Part shown: in pieces, positions 36,208-49,076 of the stretch
How the letters are laid out: every line of letters begins with the position of its first letter
Numbering within the stretch: position 1 is the first letter of the stretch
Origin: Burkholderia gladioli
GTDB taxonomy: Bacteria; Pseudomonadota; Gammaproteobacteria; Burkholderiales; Burkholderiaceae
NCBI RefSeq assembly: GCF_000959725.1
Contig: NZ_CP009323.1
Span: forward strand, 434,001-498,000
Direction of reading: 5' to 3'
DNA length: 64,000 nucleotides
Notes under the pieces: model-generated
The model's input: only the letters and a program-made list of their open reading frames with translations
Database searches by the model: none
What the model was told of the DNA's origin: nothing
Made by a program: the position numbers and the translations under genes

Positions 36208-36240
36208 CGCCGCCCGGCATCCGTGCCGGGCGGCGTTTTT
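36208..36240 (+). terminator. Rho-independent terminator after purD
   Basis: A 12-bp stem (cgccgcccggca at 36208-36219, tgccgggcggcg at 36224-36235) with a 4-base loop is followed by five T (36236-36240). It lies 11 bases after the purD stop. Confidence 0.88.
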
Positions 36241-36337
36241 CATGGCGCGCCGCGCGCGCCTGGCCGCTGCCGGCGGAAGGTCTACAATCCGGCAATCGAT
36301 ATCCGCGCCGCATCGTCCGCGCCCCCTTTCCGAAGCC

Positions 36338-37264
36338 ATGAGCACCGATTCGACTTTCGACACGCAGCGCGTACGCGCCTATCTGGAAACGCTGCAGTCC
36401 CGCATCGCCGACGCGCTCGGCGCCTTCGACGGCACGCCGCTGGCCACGCACGCGTGGCGGCGCGGGCCCGAGGAGCGCCTGCGCGGCGGCGGTTGCACAC
36501 GCATCCTCGAGAACGGCGCGTTCTTCGAGCGCGCGGGAATCGGCTTCTCGGACGTCTCCGGCGACGCGTTGCCGCCCTCGGCGAGCGCGGCGCGCCCGCA
36601 ACTGGCCGGGCGCGGTTTCGAGGCGCTCGGCGTGTCGCTGGTGCTGCATCCGCGCAACCCGCATTGCCCGACCGTGCACATGAACGTGCGCATGTTCGTG
36701 GCCACCAAGGCCGGCGAGGCGCCGATCTTCTGGTTCGGCGGCGGCATGGACCTCACGCCCGTATACGGCTACGAGGAGGACGCGCGCGACTTCCACGCGG
36801 CCTGCCGCGATGCGCTGGCGCCGTTCGGCGGCGAGTACTACCCGCGCTTCAAGAGCTGGTGCGACGAGTATTTCTTCCTCAAGCACCGCAACGAGACGCG
36901 CGGCATCGGCGGGATCTTCTTCGACGACCTGTCGGAGCCCGGCTTCGAGCGCTCGTTCGCGCTGATGCAGGGCGTGGGCGACGCCTTCCTCGCCGCCTAC
37001 CTGCCGATCGTCGAACGCCGCCGCGACACGCCCTATGGCGAGCGCGAGCGCGAGTTCCAGGCCTACCGGCGCGGCCGCTACGTCGAATTCAACCTGGTAT
37101 TCGACCGCGGCACCCTGTTCGGCCTGCAAAGCGGCGGGCGCACCGAGTCGATCCTGATGTCGATGCCGCCGCTGGCGAGCTGGCGCTACGACTGGCAGCC
37201 CGAGCCAGGCACGCCGGAGGCGCGCCTGTACAGCGATTTCCTGGTGCCGCGCGACTGGCTGTGA
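36338..37264 (+). CDS. hemF: Oxygen-dependent coproporphyrinogen III oxidase
   Basis: HemF decarboxylates coproporphyrinogen III to protoporphyrinogen IX using oxygen. From the ATG at 36338 it is 308 residues, close to the family norm. It contains [22 protein letters not shown], the conserved block [35 protein letters not shown], and [29 protein letters not shown]. The downstream nadD starts within 20 bases. Confidence 0.96.
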   Translation: MSTDSTFDTQRVRAYLETLQSRIADALGAFDGTPLATHAWRRGPEERLRGGGCTRILENGAFFERAGIGFSDVSGDALPPSASAARPQLAGRGFEALGVSLVLHPRNPHCPTVHMNVRMFVATKAGEAPIFWFGGGMDLTPVYGYEEDARDFHAACRDALAPFGGEYYPRFKSWCDEYFFLKHRNETRGIGGIFFDDLSEPGFERSFALMQGVGDAFLAAYLPIVERRRDTPYGEREREFQAYRRGRYVEFNLVFDRGTLFGLQSGGRTESILMSMPPLASWRYDWQPEPGTPEARLYSDFLVPRDWL

Positions 37265-37281
37265 GCCGCTCGCCCGTTCCC

Positions 37282-38013
37282 ATGGAAAGCCCTGACCGAA
37301 AAGGACCCGTTCTGGATACCCAAGCTCGACCGACTCCGCTGCCGCGCCGGATCGGCATCCTCGGCGGCACCTTCGACCCGATCCACGACGGGCATCTCGC
37401 GCTCGCGCGTCGTTTCGCCGAGGTGCTGGGGCTGACCGAGCTGGTGCTGATGCCGGCCGGCCAGCCTTACCAGAAGCGCGACGTGTCGGCCGCCGGGCAC
37501 CGGCTGGCGATGACGCGCGCCGCGGCCGCCTCGCTGGCGCTGCCCGGCACGCAGGTGACGGTGGCCACCGACGAGATCGAGCACGAAGGCCCGACCTATA
37601 CCGCCGAGACGCTGCTGCGCTGGCGCGAGCGGGTCGGCCCCGAGGCCTCGCTGTCGCTGGTGATCGGCGCCGACCAACTGGTGCGGCTCGATACCTGGCG
37701 CGACTGGCGGCGCCTGTTCGAGCTGGCTCATCTGTGCGTGGCCACGCGGCCCGGCTTCGAGCTGTCGGCGGCGCCGCCCGTGGTGGCCGCCGAAATCGCC
37801 GCGCGCCGCGCCGAGGCGGCCGAGCTGCAAGCGAGCCCGGCCGGGCGCGTGCTGGTCGATACCACGCTCGCCTTCGATATCGCCGCCACCGATATCCGCG
37901 CGCATCTGCGCGAATGCATCGCGCGACGCGCCCAAGTCCCCGACGCTCAGGCCGAACACGTGCCCGCCGCCGTCTGGGCCTATATTCTTCAACATCGTCT
38001 CTACCATCCCTGA
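37282..38013 (+). CDS. nadD: Nicotinate-nucleotide adenylyltransferase
   Basis: NadD adenylylates nicotinate mononucleotide in NAD synthesis. The product is 243 residues. The nucleotidyltransferase motif [18 protein letters not shown] lies at about residues 19-36, followed by [21 protein letters not shown] and the ISSTxIR-equivalent region [15 protein letters not shown] near the end. The ATG at 37282 is chosen; an in-frame GTG at 37261 overlapping the hemF stop is also possible. rsfS starts one base after the stop. Confidence 0.94.
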   Translation: MESPDRKGPVLDTQARPTPLPRRIGILGGTFDPIHDGHLALARRFAEVLGLTELVLMPAGQPYQKRDVSAAGHRLAMTRAAAASLALPGTQVTVATDEIEHEGPTYTAETLLRWRERVGPEASLSLVIGADQLVRLDTWRDWRRLFELAHLCVATRPGFELSAAPPVVAAEIAARRAEAAELQASPAGRVLVDTTLAFDIAATDIRAHLRECIARRAQVPDAQAEHVPAAVWAYILQHRLYHP

Positions 38014-38014
38014 T

Positions 38015-38461
38015 ATGGATATCCGCAAACTGCAGCGCGTGATCGTCGACGCCCTCGAAGACGTCAAGGCGCAAGACATCAAGGTGTTCAACACCAGCCA
38101 CCTGACCGAACTGTTCGATCGCGTGATCGTCGCCAGCGGCACCTCGAACCGCCAGACCAAGGCGCTCGCCTCCAGCGTGCGCGAGAAGGTCAAGGAAGCC
38201 GGCGGCGACGTGGTCAGCTCCGAAGGCGAAGACACCGGCGAATGGGTGCTGGTCGACTGCGGCGACGCCGTGGTCCACATCCTCCAGCCGGCCCTGCGCC
38301 AGTACTACAACCTGGAAGAGATCTGGGGCGACAAGCCGGTGCGCCTGAAGCTCGGCGGCAGCGGCCCCGCGCGCGCCTCGGAAGCCGACGAGGAGGAGGA
38401 CGGCGAAGAGGCCGCGCCGGCCGCCCGCCCGGCCCGCAAGACCGCCGCGCGCCGTCGCTGA
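38015..38461 (+). CDS. rsfS: Ribosomal silencing factor
   Basis: RsfS binds protein L14 on the large subunit and blocks subunit joining when nutrients are short. The product is 148 residues. The Iojap core spans about 1-115: VIVDALEDVKAQDIKVFNTSHLTELFDRVIVASGTSNRQTKALA, then GEDTGEWVLVDCGDAVVHILQPALRQYYNLEEIW. A charged, Ala-rich tail follows. It begins directly after nadD, an order conserved in many bacteria. Confidence 0.95.
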   Translation: MDIRKLQRVIVDALEDVKAQDIKVFNTSHLTELFDRVIVASGTSNRQTKALASSVREKVKEAGGDVVSSEGEDTGEWVLVDCGDAVVHILQPALRQYYNLEEIWGDKPVRLKLGGSGPARASEADEEEDGEEAAPAARPARKTAARRR

Positions 38462-38509
38462 AGCCGTGCCGCCGATGTCGGTCCTCGCCTCCGAAGCAGG
38501 CTTGAAGCC

Positions 38510-38980
38510 ATGAAGCTGCACATCGTCGCGGTCGGCCACAAGATGCCCGGCTGGGTAGCCGACGGGTTCGACGAATACGCCAGGCGCATGCCGCCCGAGC
38601 TGCGCATCGAGCTGCGCGAGCTCAAGCCCGAGCTGCGCTCGGGCGGCCGCGGCGCCGAGAGCGTGATGGCCGCCGAACGCGTCAGGATCGAGGCCGCGCT
38701 GCCCAAGGGCGCGCGGCTGGTCGCGCTCGACGAGCGCGGCCGCGACTGGACCTCGATGCAGCTCGCCCAGGCGCTGCCGGGCTGGCAGCAGGACGGCCGC
38801 GACGTGGCCTTCGTGATCGGCGGCGCCGACGGGCTCGATCCCGAGCTCAAGGCCCGCGCCGACCTGCTGCTGCGGATCTCCAGTCTCACGCTGCCGCACG
38901 GCATGGTGCGCGTGCTGCTGGCCGAGCAGCTTTACCGCGCGTGGAGCATCACGCAGAATCACCCCTACCACCGCGCATGA
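38510..38980 (+). CDS. rlmH: 23S rRNA (pseudouridine-1915-N3)-methyltransferase
   Basis: RlmH methylates pseudouridine 1915 in helix 69 of 23S rRNA with S-adenosylmethionine. The product is 156 residues, a SPOUT-fold protein. It has [15 protein letters not shown] at the start, [29 protein letters not shown] (about 101-116) and the C-terminal knot ending [18 protein letters not shown]. It lies in the conserved rsfS-rlmH-maf-rng chain. Confidence 0.97.
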   Translation: MKLHIVAVGHKMPGWVADGFDEYARRMPPELRIELRELKPELRSGGRGAESVMAAERVRIEAALPKGARLVALDERGRDWTSMQLAQALPGWQQDGRDVAFVIGGADGLDPELKARADLLLRISSLTLPHGMVRVLLAEQLYRAWSITQNHPYHRA

Positions 38981-39021
38981 CGCGCCGCGTTCGCGCGCCG
39001 TCATGTGCCCCAACGAGAACC

Positions 39022-39663
39022 ATGACGATGTCCGACCGCCTCCTGCCCGATTCGACCTACCCGTTCGTCTATCTCGCCTCGCAGAGCCCGCGCCGGCAGG
39101 AGCTGCTGCGCCAGCTCGGCGTGGCCTTCGAGCTGCTGCTGCCGCGTCCCGACGAGGATGCCGAGGCGCTCGAGGCCGAGCTGGCCGGCGAGGCGGCCGA
39201 CGACTACGTGGTACGCGTGTGCTCGGCCAAGGCCGACGCGGCGCGCGCGCGGCTGGTGACCAGCGCGCTGCCGGCCGCGCCGGTGCTGGTGGCCGACACC
39301 ACGGTGACGATCGACGGCAAGATCCTCGGCAAGCCCGCCTCGGCCGACGAGGCGCTGGCGATGCTGGCGCGCCTGGCCGGCCGCCGGCACGAGGTGCTGA
39401 CCGCGCTGGCCGTGGTCGATGCCGAGGGCAAGCCGCTGATGCCGGCGCTGTCGCGCTCGGTGGTGCAGTTCGCGGCGGTCGGCGCCGAGGCGCTGGCGCG
39501 CTACGTGGCCAGCGGCGAGCCGTTCGGCAAGGCCGGCGCCTACGCGATCCAGGGCCGGGCCGCCGAGTTCGTCGAGCGAATCGACGGCTCGCATTCCGGT
39601 ATCATGGGTCTGCCCCTTTTTGAGACCGCCGCGCTGCTGCGCGCGGCGCGCGTCGCCTTCTGA
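39022..39663 (+). CDS. Maf-like nucleotide pyrophosphatase
   Basis: Maf proteins hydrolyse dTTP/UTP or modified nucleotides to monophosphates and are linked to septum control. The product is 213 residues. It has [17 protein letters not shown] (about 13-29), the catalytic [15 protein letters not shown] (about 90-104), and [30 protein letters not shown]. The ATGs at 39022 and 39028 are both possible starts. It ends 7 bases before rng. Confidence 0.94.
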   Translation: MTMSDRLLPDSTYPFVYLASQSPRRQELLRQLGVAFELLLPRPDEDAEALEAELAGEAADDYVVRVCSAKADAARARLVTSALPAAPVLVADTTVTIDGKILGKPASADEALAMLARLAGRRHEVLTALAVVDAEGKPLMPALSRSVVQFAAVGAEALARYVASGEPFGKAGAYAIQGRAAEFVERIDGSHSGIMGLPLFETAALLRAARVAF

Positions 39664-39670
39664 GCCCACC

Positions 39671-41140
39671 ATGAACGAAGAAATCCTGATCAACATCACA
39701 CCGCAGGAAACGCGGGTCGCGCTCGTGCAGCAAGGCGCGGTGCAGGAGCTTCACGTCGAGCGCACGCTCTCGCGCGGCCGCGTCGGCAACATCTATCTCG
39801 GCAAGGTGGTGCGCGTGCTGCCGGGCATGCAGTCGGCCTTCATCGACATCGGCCTGGAGCGCGCCGCCTTCCTGCACGTGGCCGACATCTGGCAGCCGCG
39901 CCTGCCGGGCGACACGCACAACAGCACGCCACACCAGCCGATCGAGAAGACCGTGTACGAGGGCCAGACGCTGATGGTCCAGGTGATCAAGGACCCGATC
40001 GGCACCAAGGGCGCGCGGCTCTCGACCCAGGTCAGCATCGCCGGACGAACGCTGGTCTACCTGCCGCAGGAACCGCATATCGGCATCTCGCAGAAGATCG
40101 AGAGCGAGGCCGAGCGCGAGGCGGTGCGCGCGCGCCTGACCGCCGTGATCCCGGCCGAGGAGAAAGGCGGCTACATCGTGCGCACCATCGCCGAGGACGC
40201 CACCGGCGAGGAACTGGGCGCCGACGTCACCTATCTGCGCAAGACCTGGGCGACCATCGTCGCGCAGGCGCAGCGGCTGCCGCCCACCAGCCTGCTCTAC
40301 CAGGATCTCGACCTGGCGCAGCGCGTGCTGCGCGATTTCGCCAACGACGACACCTCCAAGATCCAGGTCGATTCGCGCGAGACCTTCGCGCGGCTGTCGA
40401 GCTTCGCGCGCGAGTTCACGCCGGCGGTCAGCGCGAGGCTGCACCACTACACGGGCGAGCGGCCGCTGTTCGATCTCTACAACATCGAAGCCGAGATCCA
40501 GCGCGCGCTGTCGCGGCGCGTCGACCTGAAGTCGGGCGGCTACCTGATGATCGACCAGACCGAGGCGATGACGACCATCGACGTCAACACCGGCGGTTAT
40601 GTCGGCGCGCGCAACTTCGACGACACCATCTTCAAGACCAATCTCGAGGCCGCGCATACCATCGCGCGGCAGCTGCGGCTGCGCAACCTCGGCGGCATCA
40701 TCATCATCGACTTCATCGACATGGAGAACGCCGAGCATCGCGACGCCGTGCTCGGCGAGCTGAAGAAGGCGCTGTCGCGCGATCGCACGCGCGTGACGGT
40801 GAACGGCTTCTCGCAGCTCGGGCTGGTGGAGATGACGCGCAAGCGCACTCGCGAATCGCTCGCGCACGTGCTGTGCGAACCCTGCCCGGTGTGCCAGGGC
40901 AAGGGGCAGGTGAAGACGCCGCGCACCGTCTGCTACGACGTGCTGCGCGAGATCCTGCGCGAGTCGCGGCAGTTCAATCCGCGGGAGTTCCGCGTGATTG
41001 GCTCGCAGCAGGTGATCGACCTGTTCCTCGACGAGGAATCGCAGCATCTGGCGATGCTGATCGACTTCATCGGCAAGCCGGTGTCGCTGCAGGTGGAATC
41101 GAACCTGAGCCAGGAGCAGTACGACATCGTGCTGATGTAG
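39671..41140 (+). CDS. rng: Ribonuclease G
   Basis: RNase G matures the 5' end of 16S rRNA and takes part in mRNA decay. The product is 489 residues. An S1-like domain near the N-terminus carries RGRVGNIYLGKVVRVLPGMQSAFIDIGLERAAFLHV. The metal-binding active site is at TIDVNTGGYVG and IIIIDFIDME. The zinc-link CEPCPVCQGKG lies near residue 405. Length and lack of a long C-terminal scaffold distinguish it from RNase E. Confidence 0.95.
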   Translation: MNEEILINITPQETRVALVQQGAVQELHVERTLSRGRVGNIYLGKVVRVLPGMQSAFIDIGLERAAFLHVADIWQPRLPGDTHNSTPHQPIEKTVYEGQTLMVQVIKDPIGTKGARLSTQVSIAGRTLVYLPQEPHIGISQKIESEAEREAVRARLTAVIPAEEKGGYIVRTIAEDATGEELGADVTYLRKTWATIVAQAQRLPPTSLLYQDLDLAQRVLRDFANDDTSKIQVDSRETFARLSSFAREFTPAVSARLHHYTGERPLFDLYNIEAEIQRALSRRVDLKSGGYLMIDQTEAMTTIDVNTGGYVGARNFDDTIFKTNLEAAHTIARQLRLRNLGGIIIIDFIDMENAEHRDAVLGELKKALSRDRTRVTVNGFSQLGLVEMTRKRTRESLAHVLCEPCPVCQGKGQVKTPRTVCYDVLREILRESRQFNPREFRVIGSQQVIDLFLDEESQHLAMLIDFIGKPVSLQVESNLSQEQYDIVLM

Positions 41141-41179
41141 GGCCATCGAGCGCCGCCCCGCTCCGGCGAATTCATGAAA

Positions 41180-41199
41180 GTCACCGGTCATCCGGTGAC
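41180..41199. terminator. Hairpin between convergent rng and acs
   Basis: An 8-bp perfect stem (gtcaccgg at 41180-41187, ccggtgac at 41192-41199) with loop tcat lies 39 bases after the rng stop. There is no long T tract; it may serve both converging transcripts. Confidence 0.5.
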
Positions 41200-41348
41200 A
41201 GATGAAAATAGTCATCCAGGCCGCTCCCTTGCGATCCATGCGGCGCGCGCCCGATTCGGGAAAGGCGGCCTCTCGCGACAAGCGGGAGGGGCTGCCGAGC
41301 TCCGCTCTTCCGGCCGCCGGCGCTGCATCGTCGCTGCACCGCGGCCGC

Positions 41349-43331
<1,983 letters not shown>

Positions 43332-43374
43332 TGATGTGAAGTTGAACGTGCAAATCTCGGAGTGGCGGCCCGCC

Positions 43375-44142
43375 TCAGATGCCGATGATGCTTCTGGTCG
43401 CGAAATACAGGAGCGTGGGGCCGAGAAGACAACCGATGCTGCTGTGGAACGTCGCCACGAGCGCGCCATACGGGACCAGACGCCGGTCCGTCGCGGCGAG
43501 CCCCGCCGTGACACCGCTCAATGTTCCGGCGAGGCCGCCGTAGATCATCGCGGCACGAGGCGTTTTCAGGTTCATGAGGTTCGCGGCGAGCGGCGTGCCC
43601 ACCATCACCAGGACGGCCTTGGTCAGGCCGGTGGCGATGCTCAACGCCATGACCGCCGGGCTCGCGCCGATCGCCGCCCCGGTCACGGGTCCGACAATAT
43701 AGGTGATCGCTCCTGCGGCGATGGTCGTCACGCTCACCGGATCGCGATAGCCGAACCCGTACGCCACGCCTGCGCCAACCACGAATGGCAGCACGGTACC
43801 CAGCACCACCGAAGCGGCGCCGACCAGCCCCGCCTTGCGGGCTTCGCTGACCTGGACCTCGAACGCGGTCGATACCACCGCGAAGTCGCGAAACATTCCC
43901 CCGCCCAGCAGGCCGATGCCGGCAAGCAGCGGAAGGTCGGCGATTCCCTTCTCGCCTCCGGTCAAATGGCCGCCGAGCCATGCGAGCGCCAGCCCGGCGA
44001 ACACCGCGATTGCCGAGCCGTGAACCCGCTGATACGTCAGCCGTCTCGACGCCATGAACGCCAGCCACATGACGATGCCCACGACGGCGAAGCCGGTGAT
44101 CAGACCATTGTGTGACAGGACCTTCTCGATAACCTGAATCAT
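43375..44142 (-). CDS. madM: Malonate-type carrier subunit MadM
   Basis: MadM is the larger subunit of the two-component MadL/MadM malonate:cation symporter. The product is 255 residues, the family length, with about 8 hydrophobic spans. Seen sequence includes [29 protein letters not shown] and [55 protein letters not shown] precedes the ATG at 44142; an ATG at 44160 is also in frame but would overlap madL. No malonate decarboxylase genes lie nearby, whereas phosphonoacetate hydrolase does. Confidence 0.9.
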   Translation of the reverse strand: MIQVIEKVLSHNGLITGFAVVGIVMWLAFMASRRLTYQRVHGSAIAVFAGLALAWLGGHLTGGEKGIADLPLLAGIGLLGGGMFRDFAVVSTAFEVQVSEARKAGLVGAASVVLGTVLPFVVGAGVAYGFGYRDPVSVTTIAAGAITYIVGPVTGAAIGASPAVMALSIATGLTKAVLVMVGTPLAANLMNLKTPRAAMIYGGLAGTLSGVTAGLAATDRRLVPYGALVATFHSSIGCLLGPTLLYFATRSIIGI

Positions 44143-44146
44143 CGCA

Positions 44147-44551
44147 TCACCCTCGCGCATCGAGTTGGTGTGCCATCTGTACATCGAGCGATGTCGTATC
44201 GCGCCCGGTGCGGGCGAGTATCGCAATCGCGAACGCGCAGATGAAAATCGCGGCGAGCGCCGCGAGCAAGGCGATGAGGCCGCCCGAGATCGCGGCGCTC
44301 ACGTCCTGGCTCGCCGCCATGGCGACGGTCACCGGGATGTACATCGCACGCCAGAACCCAACCCCGGCATCCGTTTCGGCCGGCAGCGCCCCCTTGCGGC
44401 ACAGATACCACCGCAGAGCGATCAGCAGGATCATGCTGATCCCGACACCACCGACGTTGACCGAGGTTCCGATCAGCAGCCCGAGCAGATCGCCGATCGC
44501 GAGGCCCGCCAAGTAACAGACCGCCAGCATTGCTGTTCCATAGATAATCAC
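44147..44551 (-). CDS. madL: Malonate-type carrier subunit MadL
   Basis: This is the small subunit of the MadL/MadM carrier. The product is 134 residues with four hydrophobic spans: MIIYGTAMLAVCYLAGLAIGDLLGLLIGTSVNVGGVGISM at the start, VGFWRAMYIPVTVAMAASQDV in the middle, and a span ending FICAFAIAILA. It directly precedes madM. It lies 107 bases after the MgtC gene; that gap holds no further gene. Confidence 0.9.
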   Translation of the reverse strand: MIIYGTAMLAVCYLAGLAIGDLLGLLIGTSVNVGGVGISMILLIALRWYLCRKGALPAETDAGVGFWRAMYIPVTVAMAASQDVSAAISGGLIALLAALAAIFICAFAIAILARTGRDTTSLDVQMAHQLDARG

Positions 44552-44658
44552 GCCTGTCTCCGATATATGATTTTATGAATTGATGCCACGCGTTGCCTGG
44601 ATATCCTAATCAACGGATATCCGTCACCTCGATGCTTGCTACATGCCTTGCTCCCACC

Positions 44659-45339
44659 TCAATCGAGAACTTCACGCACCTCATGGATGCCATGCGTCGC
44701 GCGCAACTGTTCGCAGATCTCAGCGAATGAGCGTGGCGACACGCGTGAAATCGCGATCGTGACGTCGTCGCGCGCCTCGACGCTGCTGTTGTGCCTCACG
44801 ATCATCTGCTTGAGCCGCGCCCCTCTCGACTGGATCACCGAGTCGATCGCCTGCAGATCGAGTGTGTCCCGGTCGGTCGCGAGCACCACCTCGCGGCGAA
44901 TCTTGGTTCGCCGCAGGAAACGCTCCAGGGGCTTCACCCCCGCCAGGATCAACAGGATGACGACGGTCGCCGACACGGCACCCACATACAGCCCACCGCC
45001 GACCGCGAGCCCCACGCCGGCAACCGACCAGATGCTGGCCGCCGTCGTCAGTCCCCGCACCACTTCGCCGCGCAACAGGATCGAACCGGCGCCGAGAAAG
45101 CCGATGCCCGACACCACCTGCGCCGCCACGCGCGAAGGATCGAGCGCCACATTCGACAAGGTCCGGATGTCCTCGAAGCCAAAAGCGGACACGATCATCA
45201 CCAGCGCCGAACCAACCGACACCAGCATGTGGGTCCGCAGCCCCGCGGCCCACGACAGGCGTTCGCGCTCAAACCCGATCGCGGCGCCGAGCAATGCCGC
45301 CATCAGGAGCCGGCCAACGATTTCCAGATTGCTCAACAT
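44659..45339 (-). CDS. MgtC/SapB family membrane protein
   Basis: The product is 226 residues. The N-terminal membrane domain is typical MgtC: LLMAALLGAAIGFERE, AAGLRTHMLVSVGSALVM, VVSGIGFLGAGSI, and GLTTAASIWSVAGVGLAVGGGLY. A cytoplasmic ACT-like C-terminal domain follows from about residue 145. MgtC of Salmonella limits ATP synthase activity and phosphate uptake. Here the start overlaps the stop of the phosphatase-superfamily gene by seven bases, so it belongs to the phosphonate operon, where a role in phosphate or cation balance is plausible. Confidence 0.9.
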   Translation of the reverse strand: MLSNLEIVGRLLMAALLGAAIGFERERLSWAAGLRTHMLVSVGSALVMIVSAFGFEDIRTLSNVALDPSRVAAQVVSGIGFLGAGSILLRGEVVRGLTTAASIWSVAGVGLAVGGGLYVGAVSATVVILLILAGVKPLERFLRRTKIRREVVLATDRDTLDLQAIDSVIQSRGARLKQMIVRHNSSVEARDDVTIAISRVSPRSFAEICEQLRATHGIHEVREVLD

Positions 45340-46673
45340 GTTTTCCGATCCCGTGGAAGTTGCAGTGGACGTCCATCCAGCCCGGCGACATCGACATGCA
45401 GATGCGCGAGCGCGGTGGGGAGATAATCGACGAGGCTGACGCGTTCGGCGCGGATCGCACCTGCTTCGAATCCGCGTCCGCTCATGAAGAGAAACGGGCT
45501 TTGCTCGCGGGCGCCGAGTCCACCGTGTTGACCGCGGTCGAGATAGCGTCCCGCCTCGTCGGGGTCCTCGATGTAAGCCGATCCTCCTGCCACGCCGAAT
45601 GGATTTCGGCTCTTGTCGGCGGCCATCGTGACGGCGATACGGCATTCCCTGGAACTTGCCAGGCCCAGCTTGCCCAGCGCCTCGCCCGTGTACACCGCGC
45701 CCACCCATGGCTGCTCACGCAGCCATGCAGCGATATCGCCGACGCGCTGCGCGCACGCGTCGGCGATGCCGACCGTGAACGCGGTCCCATTGGGCGCCAG
45801 CACGACCTCGCGACTGTCGAGCGCATCCTTGAGCCCCGCGGCGACCATCAGGGCAATCACGGGCACCTCGACCGTCACGGTCTGCATGCCATGATCCGAT
45901 CCGACGATCATCAGGATGTCCTGCCCGGCTTCGCGCAATGAGTCGACCACGTCGGCGACACGCGCCACGCATCGCTGCGCGCTATCGATGCCGCAGAGAT
46001 GCTCGGGAGACCCGAGCGGCGATCGATGCCCGCTGTGGTCCGGTTCGGAAAGCCATAGCGTCGCGGCCACCAGGGACGGGTCCGCTTTCAGCCGCTCGAC
46101 GAAATGCCCGGTCATCACGGCATCGCCATCCGCGCCGCTGCGGATGTGTCGTAGCGGGTCGTCCGCAAGGGGGATGCGCCCGGGTCCATACGATCCTGCC
46201 CGATGGAACACCTCGCCATGGCCGTCCGGGTCGTGGAAATAAGCGGCGCCGGCGGACACGTTCGACATGATGAGCGCGTGCCCGACGGGCTTCACGTACT
46301 CGGCGAGGACCGGCACGCGCAACGTCTGGCCGGTCGCTTTTTCGAGCCGATCCCGGAAGGTCGGGTTGCCGACGTTGCAGCACACGAGACCGTCGCCTTC
46401 CGACAGGATCACGCAGTTGCCGGCCAGGCCGTGGCGCGCGGGATGACAGCCGGTCGCGATGCTCGCGGAGCTGGTTCGCGTGGTCGATGGAAAGACGCTG
46501 CGGGCATTGGAAAACCAGGTGCCACGCTGCGCCAGCCGCCACAGCACCGGCGTACGCGCTTCGGACAGAAGATCGCGCCGCAGGCTGTCGCAGATGACCG
46601 TGACGACACGCCTGACGGGCGCGCCGCCGGCCTGGTCCGACTGATCGGACGAACGCCCATTTCCGCTAGGCAT
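45333..46673 (-). CDS. Alkaline-phosphatase-superfamily phosphodiesterase/phosphonohydrolase (PhnA neighbour)
   Basis: The product is 446 residues with a full set of metal ligands by alignment to PhnA: D29 in VICDSLRRD, the nucleophile T65 in FPSTTRTSSAS, D212 and H216 in EPDHSGH, D260 and H261 in GSDHGMQ, and H383 in GQHGG. It belongs to the nucleotide pyrophosphatase/phosphodiesterase type of the superfamily. It is 61 bases after phnA. It could act on a related phosphonate or a phosphonate ester. The fold is secure; the substrate is not. Confidence 0.85.
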   Translation of the reverse strand: MPSGNGRSSDQSDQAGGAPVRRVVTVICDSLRRDLLSEARTPVLWRLAQRGTWFSNARSVFPSTTRTSSASIATGCHPARHGLAGNCVILSEGDGLVCCNVGNPTFRDRLEKATGQTLRVPVLAEYVKPVGHALIMSNVSAGAAYFHDPDGHGEVFHRAGSYGPGRIPLADDPLRHIRSGADGDAVMTGHFVERLKADPSLVAATLWLSEPDHSGHRSPLGSPEHLCGIDSAQRCVARVADVVDSLREAGQDILMIVGSDHGMQTVTVEVPVIALMVAAGLKDALDSREVVLAPNGTAFTVGIADACAQRVGDIAAWLREQPWVGAVYTGEALGKLGLASSRECRIAVTMAADKSRNPFGVAGGSAYIEDPDEAGRYLDRGQHGGLGAREQSPFLFMSGRGFEAGAIRAERVSLVDYLPTALAHLHVDVAGLDGRPLQLPRDRKTC

Positions 46674-46734
46674 GTTGTCTCCTGATTGTGGGTTCTTATG
46701 GTGTCGCGGGATTCGGCAGGACCGCGCGGCAATG

Positions 46735-48039
<1,305 letters not shown>

Positions 48040-48056
48040 TCAAAAAAACTCACGAT

Positions 48057-48950
48057 ATGCCGCGCCATCTTCCCCCTCTCAATGCGCTGCGCGTGTTCGA
48101 GGTCGCCGCGCGCGCGGGTAGCTACACGGCGGCCGCGCGAGAGCTGAACCTGACCCACGGCGCGGTGAGCCGCCATATAGCGATCCTCGAGGAATGGCTC
48201 GGGCAGCCGCTCTTCATGCGCGACGGGCAGAAAATGGTCGCCTCGGCGCATGCACTCGCCCTGGCGCGAGAAATCAGCTCCGCGTTCGATCACATCGCGG
48301 ACGCCTCGGAGCGATACGGCAAGGGACATCAGATCAAGGTGATCCGCGTGAGCGCGCCGGCGACGGTCGCGATGCGCTGGCTGGTGCCGCGCCTTGCGGA
48401 ATTCACGCGGCGCTGGCCGGACGTGGACGTGCGGGTGTCGACCACGCTGTCGACGGAGCCCACCTTCCGAGGCAGTTTCGATCTGGCGATCCGGCGCGAG
48501 GCACCGACGGACGGCCAATATCAGGTACAGCCGCTCTTCACCGAGTGGAATACGGTGATCGCCGCCCCCTCGCTGTTCCCCACGTCCGAGGCGAATCTCG
48601 TCGAGGCCTTGGCAAGACAGACCTGGTTGAGCACGGAAACACGGCCACGCGATTGGGAAAACTGGCTCGCGGCCGCCGGCGTCCCGGCGCTACGGCCAAC
48701 ACGCTCACTTCGCTTCGATCACTTCTTCGTGACCTTGCGAGCCGTGATGGACGGACTGGGATGCGGCATCGGTCCTTTTCCGACCATTGCGAGCGACATC
48801 ATCGCCGGCAACCTGTGCTGCCCGTTCAGGGATATCCGCTCGAAAGGCGCCACGTACTATGCGCTCGTGCCGATCGACGTGGACAAACCGGTGCATCTGA
48901 TGCGATTTATCGAATGGCTGCTGGAAGAAGTCGATTCCGATTCGAAGTAG
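48057..48950 (+). CDS. LysR family regulator, probable phnR-like activator of the phnA operon
   Basis: The product is 297 residues. The N-terminal winged helix (about 5-65: LNALRVFEVAARAGSYTAAARELNLTHGAVSRHIAILEEWLGQPLF) is of the GcvA/AmpR subtype, followed by a substrate-binding domain. It is transcribed away from phnA across 98 bases that must hold both promoters. In P. fluorescens a LysR protein, PhnR, is required for phnA induction by phosphonoacetate, and this gene occupies the equivalent place. Inducer identity is inferred. Confidence 0.88.
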   Translation: MPRHLPPLNALRVFEVAARAGSYTAAARELNLTHGAVSRHIAILEEWLGQPLFMRDGQKMVASAHALALAREISSAFDHIADASERYGKGHQIKVIRVSAPATVAMRWLVPRLAEFTRRWPDVDVRVSTTLSTEPTFRGSFDLAIRREAPTDGQYQVQPLFTEWNTVIAAPSLFPTSEANLVEALARQTWLSTETRPRDWENWLAAAGVPALRPTRSLRFDHFFVTLRAVMDGLGCGIGPFPTIASDIIAGNLCCPFRDIRSKGATYYALVPIDVDKPVHLMRFIEWLLEEVDSDSK

Positions 48951-49076
48951 CGCCGCGTCCGGAGCCAGATGCCATGGGCTCCGGCCTCGACCGTCAAAGC
49001 TCGTCGGGCGCATCGAAACGTCCGTAGCAGATCGGCGGCTCAGGAGGGACATGTCCTCTCGCCGGCCGCCAACACC

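Noticed and set aside
43375..44551. MadL/MadM as evidence for a malonate decarboxylase (mdc/mad) operon
   Set aside because: No decarboxylase, acyl-carrier or biotin/phosphoribosyl-dephospho-CoA genes flank the pair; the neighbours are phosphonate genes.
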